Below, one piece after another: positions 56,187 through 64,000 of a stretch of DNA of 64,000 bases. Location: positions 1-64,000 of the forward strand of contig WNNJ02001757.1 in NCBI GenBank assembly GCA_012934845.2. Direction: 5' to 3'. A model generated the notes under the pieces. It saw only the letters and a program-made list of their open reading frames with translations. It was not told where the DNA came from and did not search any database. Source of the DNA: Pomphorhynchus laevis. Its lineage: Eukaryota > Acanthocephala > Palaeacanthocephala > Echinorhynchida > Pomphorhynchidae. The position numbers and the translations under genes are program-made. Positions within the stretch are counted from its first letter, which is position 1. Every line of letters starts with the position of its first letter.

Positions 56187-57320
56187 CATATATGGATGAA
56201 TGGGAAACAGACATATATCATAGACTGCCAGACCTATGCGCATATTGGCGCTATGTAGATGATGTGTTTATGGTTTTCAATACGCGTCCAAATACGGTAT
56301 CACTCCGAAATGTACTTATTGAAAAATATCCGGCAATTCAATGGCAGGTACAGCTTAAAGATAGTAAACGATCGATCGCATTTCTCGATGTGCTTGTTAG
56401 ACGTGGTAATAACATCACAACAGAGGTATATCGTAAACCTAATATTACGCTGAATCCTCCCCTCTGGTCTACTCATATACTAAACAAATATAAGATACCC
56501 GCAGCATCTTCATTGTTGCTAAAGTCTTTGCAAATTTGCTCAGAGAAATGTGCCCGGTTGACTGAAAGTTCGATTATTAAGTCGAAACTCAAAAATCGGG
56601 GATTTTTTAAATGGGCCATCACCCAGGCAGATCGAAAGTCGAAGAGTATACTTTTTTGCATCGACACATGACAAAAAAGACCAAGCAAAAACTAAAATAT
56701 ATTTGGGATCGTCATTCGTTGACAACCGTAGCCTGAACAAACTTGAAGATGATATTAGACGACAGACATCATCACGTTCTACACTTTACTATCCACCTAG
56801 CAGGTGTCTAGCATCCATGTTCAAACGGAGACCGTTATCTCAGCAAAAGTTAGGTCTCGTATATGAGATAAAATGTAAAGATTGTGATGTTACATACGTA
56901 GGTCAGACTAAACGACTATTACAACTCAGAATTAAGGAACATCGTAATGCTCTAAGGAAAGGGGACATGTCATCTGCCGTTTTTAACCATTCCATCTTTA
57001 AAGGACACAATATTGAATTCGATGATATCAAAATTCTTGCAAAAGAATCAACTTATTATAGACGGTTAATTTTTGAGTCTATACACATCAACGGCAGTGG
57101 TGAAAGGATGCATGGAAACAAATTAAATTATAATTTAAAAATTCCTATAGATACTATGGACTAAGAAAACATCGTCATAATTCTTCCGCACTAATAGGAT
57201 ATAAGGCGATTTGTGTTATGAAAACTTTTAACTTGAAAAGGGTCACTGTGATTGACCGAAACGTTGTTACAATTTACACTAACAAAAATTGTTCTTGTGT
57301 GTATAATTATAATTAGTAAT
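56187..57320 (+). pseudogene. Penelope-like element, 3' half (RT end + GIY-YIG endonuclease)
   Basis: 56192-56671 encodes WRYVDDVFMVF, the Penelope-type RT catalytic motif, then IAFLDVLV, EVYRKPN and a Cys-containing tail. After a frameshift, 56703-57164 encodes VYEIKCKDCDVTYVGQTKRL, then LRIKEHRNAL, a GIY-YIG nuclease whose second half of the motif is YVG; the R and E of the core are kept. The 3' region (57165-57320) has GATTGACCGAAACGTTG and no ORF. The RT N-terminus is missing because the element is truncated at the A3 junction. Confidence 0.93.
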
Positions 57321-57332
57321 GCCTAAAAAACA

Positions 57333-57600
57333 GAAATGTATATCTACACCATTGGAGAAGCCAATTTAGTGGATGTAACGTTGAATCATCATACATACGT
57401 CCTGATTCGAATCCGATCAGCACCAGTGTACGGAATAAGCATATTATCAGGGTCTAGACATGAAATCTAGCTCTGGGTCAGCAGCTGATGAGACCCACCC
57501 AGATGATTAGTAGCGTACTGTTGTAGAAAGAATAGGAACAATACCTTAAAAATAATATCGTGGCACAATCAGAAAAATTTCAGCTCACAGATGCAATCAA
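57333..57600 (+). repeat. tRNA-headed SINE-like repeat, copy 3
   Basis: Head AGCCAATTTAGTGGATGTAA, then a B-box-like CTGATTCGAATCC. Core: GGGTCTAGACATG and CAGCTGATGAGACCC. Immediately follows the Penelope-like tail. Separated from copy 4 by the same 125-base spacer found at 1960-2100. Confidence 0.72.
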
Positions 57601-57724
57601 GTTAAATTAAAAACATTCAATATAAGTGGCAGTATGAAAAACATTGGTATTGCTAGCAGATCATAAACATAAGGTAGATTTCTAATTGATCGTATAATAC
57701 GATCCCCTACCAAAATTAATAAAC

Positions 57725-57972
57725 AGAAATGTATATCTACACAACTGGAGAAGCCAGCCTAGTGGACGTAGTGTTGAATCGCAATACAGCCGTCCTGATT
57801 CGATTCCGATCAGCACCAGTGTACGGAGTAAGCAGATAATCAGGGTCGAAACGTGAAATGTAGATCTGGGTCAGCAGCTGAAGAGACCCACCCAGGCTGA
57901 TTAGTAGCGTACTGCTGTTTTAAAAATAGAAATAATACCTGTGAGGATATTATCGTCGCACTATCATAAGGA
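57725..57972 (+). repeat. tRNA-headed SINE-like repeat, copy 4 (tandem partner)
   Basis: Head AGCCAGCCTAGTGGACGTAG, then CAGCCGTCCTGATTCGATTC. Core GGGTCGAAACGTGAAATGTA, GATCTGGGTCAGCAG, CTGAAGAGACCC, ACCCAGGC at about 57843-57905. Confidence 0.72.
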
Positions 57973-58119
57973 TTTTATTTTTAATTTAAAAAAATTAAAA
58001 ATAAAAATGTGTAGTGCATATTACTACCCGAAACGTTGAATACCTCATCAATAGACAAAAGTATAAGTATATATAAGTATATACTAGACAATAGACAAAA
58101 TATATAAGTATATATCATG

Positions 58120-58630
58120 TAAAATTTTCGCCAATTCTCCAAAATCCATCATCCTACCCCTACAACGAATAATCAACACCGCCGTTCGAGTGCTCTTTCG
58201 CCTCCGTCGCTTCGACCACACATCCACATATTTTGCCCAACTCTCCTGGCCCACCATCCACATCCGCATCAAACTCCGCCTTCTTCTCATTACTTTTCGT
58301 CTCATCGCTGTCGGCTCCCCATCGTTCATCAACCTTCCTTTCTTAGACGATACTCGCCCCACCTCGCTATCGCTTCGTTCCTGTCATACCCTCTTACTCC
58401 ACGTTCCTAATTACTCCAACAACTACGGTCTCCGATCCTTCCTCGTCGCCGCCTCACTCGCCTGGAATCAACTCCCTCTCGACGTCCGCCGCGCTCCCTC
58501 TTTTATCACATTCAAACACCTCCTCCGTTCACACCTTCTCGACGCCTGATTCACAGTTTTGTTTTTGTTGTGGTCATGTAAGCGTGCGCTGGCACGCATT
58601 TGCCACGTTAAAATAAATCTTTTTTTTTAA
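58120..58630 (+). pseudogene. CR1-like LINE family B, 3' end copy B2
   Basis: Nearly identical to B1 from AATTCTCCAAAATCCATCAT to the poly-T-interrupted tail. Open frame 58190-58549 ends LLRSHLLDA. Same 3' hairpin (GCGTGC/GCACGC). 5'-truncated further than B1. Confidence 0.93.
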
Positions 58631-58679
58631 AGTTAGTAAAAAAATCTTATGATAAAAATTATTTTTTTGTGATAAACAC

Positions 58680-58806
58680 TTTTTTCAAATTTTATAACTA
58701 TTGACACTTTGATTTTTTCATATTATTTGAATTATCGAAGCCGAATATACCTACTATCAATATTTTAAATCAATTCAACTTCCAGATGAAATATAATGTT
58801 CAATTA
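58680..58806 (+). repeat. Direct repeat, left copy
   Basis: TTATAACTATTGACACTTTG ... TTCCAGATGAAATATAATGT, repeated at 59629-59752 with few changes; the pair brackets about 820 bp of unrelated DNA. Confidence 0.9.
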
Positions 58807-58984
58807 AAGAATAACTTGTTCAATTTAGGTTTTCACCATAGCAATGACAAAAATAAATCATTTTGATGAAATGTTTTAACTTAAAATAATTTTTTATTGT
58901 AGTTCAAAACGTTGTCAAAACGATACAAATTACCACGTCCCTTGTGCTAATATCGTTTTTAACAATTTTTAAAATAAAGGAAAC

Positions 58985-59480
58985 AAAAATCTAAATCATG
59001 TGTCGAGAAGGTGGGAACGGAGAAGGTATTTGAATGTGATAAAGGCAAAAAACAGCCACAACAAGCTGATGACTGTAATCATGACCAAACTGATGCACTT
59101 CATCAATTACTGAATGGACCGAGCTCCCTTTGACAAGCCATGAACACTCGATGGGATAAAGTTACGCTTACTTAAATGGTCGTGGATTCTACGCAATGGA
59201 TATGAGAGAATTCGGAATCGAAATAGGCCGCAGTTATTTGGGACATGAAACCGATTTTTCATTGGTAAAAATATACGTTGGCAACAATTGATCCCGGCTA
59301 CATCGGATGGTGAGGACAAAAGCATTGTGACGACCACTTTGCTTCTTTGATCGGCTGTCAAAGGCTGACAAACACAAGAAGAGAGTGGAGCGACGGTTTT
59401 GGAGGTACCCGGAAGTGGGCCCTAGGAGTAAAGGATATCCGTAACAGATAATTCCTTGCTCATGATGTCACCCCAAGGCG
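58985..59480 (-). pseudogene. Reverse-strand LINE 3' remnant
   Basis: On the minus strand 59030-58985 reads FAFITFKYLLRSHLLDT and a stop, the C-terminal end of family B (SFITFKHLLRSHLLDT). Upstream (59361-59107) an open frame with FHVPNNCGLFRFRILSYPL and NFIPSSVHGL is reminiscent of a LINE C-terminus but too degraded to assign. Confidence 0.55.
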
Positions 59481-59628
59481 GGTATGGCTGAAGAGAAAGA
59501 TGGATGCTGACAAATGTTAGCGAAATATCAAAAAATTTCATTCCGCTTTTTTTGATCCAGCTCCAATAATTCTTTATCAATAATGGATCATTATCAACTA
59601 TTTAAAATTATGTTTTTGATATACAAAC

Positions 59629-59752
59629 TTTTTCTCAAATTTTATAACTATGGACACTTTGATTTTTGCATATTATTTGAATTATCGAAGCCGAATATAC
59701 CTACTATCAATATTTTAAATCAATTCAACTTCCAGATGAAATATAATGTACA
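59629..59752 (+). repeat. Direct repeat, right copy
   Basis: Partner of 58680-58806. Directly followed by a 20-bp perfect hairpin. Confidence 0.9.
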
Positions 59753-59760
59753 ATAGGGGT

Positions 59761-59803
59761 ACAATCTGTCATTGTAAGGGTATCCCTTACAATGACAGAT
59801 TGT
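59761..59803. repeat. Perfect hairpin, 20-bp arms
   Basis: ACAATCTGTCATTGTAAGGG and its exact complement around TAT. Confidence 0.97.
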
Positions 59804-59989
59804 GCCTAAGAAAGGGTTACATGTACAGTTTGATAGGCATTCAGTCTGGTCAACCGATGTTGAGTAAAAGGCAATTGGTAATAGTAGGCTGTGGTGAAAA
59901 GTGATCATTTATTTAAGTCCTGAAATAATGATCTTGTGCTGTAACCATCTGATTGTAGAAATTTGGGTGTAATTTTGCATGAAACATTG

Positions 59990-60505
59990 AAAACTCGCTC
60001 AAATACTAACTCTATTCACGGTAAGGCAATGAAAGCTATGTATCGCATAAAAAATACTTTTGCAAGTCTAAGCCCATTATGTTTTAAGCGACTATGCTGA
60101 GCGTTGATCGCCAGCATAGTCGTATCCAGGCATCATTTCAATCTACTAAGGCAGAAATCACGAAACTTGAGTTAGTGCTTCGAATAGGCTCCAAATTGTG
60201 TTTTCAATCTATGTATTCATACGTAGACCGCTTAGCTTCCTTATAGCTGCTTTCAGTGTGTCAAAGGTTGATTTACCTAGACATCATTTCGACGTGGCAG
60301 ATGGTTCATTCCGCAGACAAATTCCTCTCCTACTATGTGAAGATTACTTCGTCAGCTCGCAGAGGTCATCCTCTATCACTATATAAATTAACACATGGAA
60401 CAATTCCAAGCGTGGTGCAACTTTCACATCGGTCCTTAAATGTATGGAATGTGTTGTCTAAAGAAATTGCATGTGCATCCAGCTACTGCAGCTTCAAGCA
60501 ATAGA
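59990..60505 (+). pseudogene. Degraded CR1-group LINE 3' end
   Basis: FASLSPLCFKRLC-like (60058-60100) and then, in the frame of 60256-60504, RRGHPLSLYKLTHGTIPSVV, SLNVWNVLSKEIACASS and FKQ followed by a stop. The order (SLSPL-x-FKRL, then WN-x-L-x-x-EI-x-x-ASS-x-x-x-FK) is that of many animal CR1-group LINE C-termini. An 11-bp perfect hairpin (CGACTATGCTG) at 60089-60122 interrupts it. Confidence 0.6.
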
Positions 60506-60741
60506 TTTGGCATTTGCTATTAAAACTGGCGTGGACCCTTCAAGTTATTTTAGCTTTTGAATTTTTATGTGAACATTTAAAATAGCTATTTGCGGCTAAT
60601 AACTTGAGTTAAATAATAATTTTGATAACCTCTTTTTATACTTATTTTTATATATTATACTTTTTTATATTTTATTTTTATACTTTTTGATTATATTATT
60701 TTTAGATTTTTTATATTCTTATCTTCTATATTTTTTATTAG

Positions 60742-60935
60742 TGGAATTTGGATGTGGGATTTGGAAGAAGTTTGATTTGGAAGATGTTTGATTTGAAAGA
60801 AGTTGGATTCAGAAGTTGGATTTGATAGAAGTTGGATTTGAAGTTGGATTCAGAAGTTGGATTTGGAAGAAGTTGGATTTGGAAGAAATGGAATATGAAA
60901 GAAGTTAAATTTGTAAGAAGTGGAATTTGGAAGTA
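60742..60935 (-). repeat. Imperfect purine-rich tandem repeat
   Basis: Variants of GGATTTGGAAGAAGTT repeated about ten times. The strand asymmetry is strong (almost no C on the plus strand). Confidence 0.85.
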
Positions 60936-62839
60936 TTCGTACATAATTGAAATATAATCAGTCTTTAAAATAGAGGTATAGTAATTTCAAAAACGAGATG
61001 AATAAATCACAACTATATTTTCAAGCCAGCTGTTTGAGCCCAAGAAAATCGGAGATTAAGAAATATTATGAGAAACAATTCTTTGATCGGGGAATGATTT
61101 TTCAGTTTTATCAAGATAGAATAATTAATCACATAAAAATAAACAATGTTGTGTATGGGAAACAATGCGGACAGCTGGATCCAACTAGTGGAAACATTGA
61201 TCCTGGTTATCATAGATAAGATTGGAGAGTTGAGGTAATATCACAGTTATGTTGCTAATTATATATCTTAAGAAGATTCGAACTTTGTGTTGATAAATGT
61301 AGAAATTCCGATTTATTGATTCCATTAATCCAAAACTCGTTGAAGTTGGAAGTATAATCCATACAAGTTGGAAGGCATATTCACAATTAAATGTATTGAG
61401 GTATTAACACGATAAAATGAATTATAGTAACAATTTTGTTAACAATGCGGTAATTTTCAATACAACAAGTTTTTTATAATAAATTATTTTTATTAAATTT
61501 AAACCATTTTAATTAAAATTTTAATTATCAAAATTCAAATTTATTTTTAAATAATTATCATGGGACATTAATATTTAATGCTTCATTACTTTATTATCAC
61601 AAGTTCGGATAAAAAAAACGATTTTTTAAAAATAGATTTTTTTCGCAAATTAAAAACTGCTTTCTACCCTCTAGAAAATTCGAATTAGAATTCGCTAAAT
61701 TCGAATTTTGAACTCGAAAGCAATTTTTGTAAATTTTGAATGACATAAGAATGCATCCTGATAAAAAGCCTTAAATAACTATGTAATTTTAAATAAAAAA
61801 GCGTCATTGACAGTTATGTAGTTGCTGGGCTCCATTCTAAAATCTATCTTTGTTTCTATCGTTATTCGTTTGTGAACATTTATTGATTATTATCCCTGTA
61901 ATTTAATTAGCACAGGCCACAAAAGCTCTATACACAAATATTAGTTTATTATCGAATAATTTTAAAATTTTAATAATTTCAAACTTTTTATTAATTATTA
62001 ATTCTTTACAATTGAATAAACAGTTATTATTTTTCGGAATAAACCAAAATAATAGAAGTTTACATTATCGCTTTTCATTATAAAGTTCTTTAACAGCGAT
62101 CAGACTACAAACGATGTAACATTAATGTGTCATTTAATGCACGTAAAAGGGATATGTCCATCTATTGTCATTGACATTTGTTGTGCACACACTTCAAATT
62201 TGGTCTAACGATTACGCACATTCTGTTTGTCGTACATGGCCGCGCACCCGAATATAGTGCTGTTCGTATTCTGTAGTCTAAATTAAAATAACACCGTCAT
62301 AGTTTAGTATAGTCTGAAATTAAAAGAAATCGTAGAGGGGGTATTACACTGCAACAAGAAAGTATTTAGTTACTACTTCGTATACAAAAACCATATAGTG
62401 ATGGTGTGTGTATGGATTAATAAAAATTAGAATCGGCATCAATCTATGAAATAAGTCCGAAAACGATGTCTTCTGAAAAACTAATGGGAAATCTAGCTTT
62501 CGTAAGATAAAGGCAAGGTTACATCTTACTAATTTATCTGGCTTTTTGAATGAATTCTGGAATTTTGTAGGATTAAAATTATCATTTGCTTATTTCCGTA
62601 ATTGGTACAGACCAATTCATATTAATTTTTGAATCAAAACATCCGCGTATCATTATTTTATTAACAGTTTATTTAAAGAAAATACACTGACATATCTGCC
62701 GTTATGAAAAAACACGACAATTTATTAAAAAATTGGTTTATGCGACGTTGGCGATTTACAGTTTCGCCAGCTTATAAAATACAATTAAAATAGAAAGCTA
62801 TAAAGATGTAAAAAGTTCCTTGTAGTTTATTTCATATCT
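60936..62839. other. Non-coding stretch
   Basis: One 73-residue open frame (60998-61219) has no recognisable motif and is probably chance. Nothing else is supported. Confidence 0.45.
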
Positions 62840-64000
62840 TGTATCCCTAATTATCCCGGGTAATCAGGGATAATCATGGATTTTATCTCTTATTCGACGC
62901 AAAATTATATCTTGTATCCCTAATTATTCCTGGTAATCCGAGGTAATCAGGGATATTATCTCTTATTCGAGGCAAAATTATATTTTGTATCTCTAATTAT
63001 CCCTGGTAATCAGGGATAATCAGGGATATTATCTCTTATTCGAGGCAAAATCATATCCTGTATCTCTAATTATCCCTAGTAATCAGTGATAATCAGGGCT
63101 TTTATCTCTTATTCGAGGCAAAATTATATCTTGTATCTCTAATTATCCCTGGTAATCAGGGATAATAAGGGATATTATCTCTTATTCGAGTAAAAATTAT
63201 ATATTGTATCCCTAATTATCCCTGGTAATCAGGTATAATCAGGGCTTTTATCTCTTATTCGAGGCAAAATTATATCTTGTATCTCTAATTATCCCTGGTA
63301 ATCAGAAATAATCAGGGATATTATCTCTTATTCGAGGCAAAATTATATCTTGTATCCCTAATTATCCCTGGTAATCAGGGATAATCAGGGATATTATATC
63401 TTATTCGAGGCAAAATTATACCCCTAATTATTCCTGATAATCAGGGATATTATCTCTTATTCGAGGCAAAATTATATCTTGTATCCCTAATTATCCCGCG
63501 TAATCAGGGATAATCTTGGATTTTATCTCTTATTCGACGCAAAATTATATCTTGTATCCCTAATTATTCCTGGTAATCCGAGGTAATCAGGGATATTATC
63601 TCTTATTCGAGGCAAAATTATATCTTGTATCTCTAATTATCCCTGGTAATCAGAAATAATCAGGGATATTATCTCTTATTCGAGGCAAAATCATATCTTG
63701 TATCCCTAATTATCCCTGGTAATCAGGGATATTATATTTTATTCGAGGCAAAATTATACCCCTAATTATTCCTGATAATTAGGGATATTATCTCTTATTC
63801 GAGGCAAAATTATATCTTGTATCCCTAATTATCCCGCGTAATCAGGGATAATCTTGGATTTTATCTCTTATTCGACGCAAAATTATATCTTGTATCCCTA
63901 ATTATTCCTGGTAATCCGAGGTAATCAGGGATGTTATCTCTTATTCGAGGCAAAATTATATCTCGTATCCCTAATTATCCCTGATAATCAGAGACATTAT
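62840..64000 (+). repeat. 73-bp satellite array, runs off the window
   Basis: Monomer: CTTATTCGAGGCAAAATTAT, ATCTTGTATCYCTAATTAT, CCCTGGTAATCAGGGATAAT, CAGGGATATTATCT. About 16 full or shortened units. Most monomers contain an inverted pair ATTATCCCTG/CAGGGATAAT around GTAAT. A block with CGCGTAATCAGG, TCTTGGATTT and CGACGCAAAA recurs at 63497 and 63837, a 340-bp higher-order period, and a relative is at 62850. Confidence 0.96.

Noticed and set aside
60998-61219. 73-residue ORF as a gene
   Set aside because: No motif, no splice partners and AT-driven composition; open frames of this size are expected by chance.
62850-63900. Resemblance of the satellite to the I-SceI homing site
   Set aside because: The words TAGGGATAA and CAGGG occur but never in the full 18-base order; the match comes from the monomer's own dyad.

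Overview
The window is nuclear DNA of an invertebrate animal. It is strongly AT-rich, has one ordinary spliced housekeeping gene, and is otherwise packed with transposable elements in many states of decay. No prokaryotic features (operons, Shine-Dalgarno sites, CRISPR) were seen. The phylum cannot be fixed from this sequence. Very short introns (47 and 53 bp), large TE-filled introns, CR1-, RTE- and Penelope-type elements and tRNA-headed SINE-like repeats fit several invertebrate groups.

Host gene. A complete 26S proteasome ATPase gene (Rpt6/PSMC5 ortholog) lies on the minus strand from 27156 to 8642. I could join nine coding exons with GT-AG junctions and consistent phase to give a 409-residue protein. 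Its larger introns hold mobile DNA: a TIR element with a chimeric ORF (13559-15392), a LINE relic (19989-21770), an RT-element relic (24925-25800) and a perfect 183-bp inverted repeat.

Layout. 1-2400: AT repeat and tandem tRNA-headed repeats. 3247-6001: decayed RTE LINE. 7080-7710: duplicated AT-rich DNA with a possible Harbinger-like relic. 8642-27156: the proteasome gene. 28560-32860: decayed CR1/Jockey-like LINE (family D). 33930-38490: almost intact CR1-like LINE (A1, minus). 38700-43200: second, moderately decayed LINE (E, minus). 43930-46040 and 53211-56186: damaged copies A2 and A3. 46041-46635 and 58120-58630: 3' ends of a related C-rich family (B). 48051-49215: relics of two retroelements. 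49590-53210: LINE family C, cut off by A3. 56187-57320: 3' half of a Penelope-like element. 57333-57972: tandem tRNA-headed repeats again. 62840-64000: a 73-bp satellite that runs off the window.

Most notable: (1) an ORF in a TIR element that fuses a retroelement C-terminal domain to a hormone-sensitive-lipase nucleophile segment; (2) a repeat superfamily with a covarying RNA fold and hammerhead-like core motifs; (3) many short perfect hairpins, some placed where homologous copies have none, suggesting frequent template-switch mutation; (4) a mosaic LINE copy; (5) a 3'-terminal hairpin shared by LINE families A and B. Coordinates of decayed elements are approximate (tens of bases).
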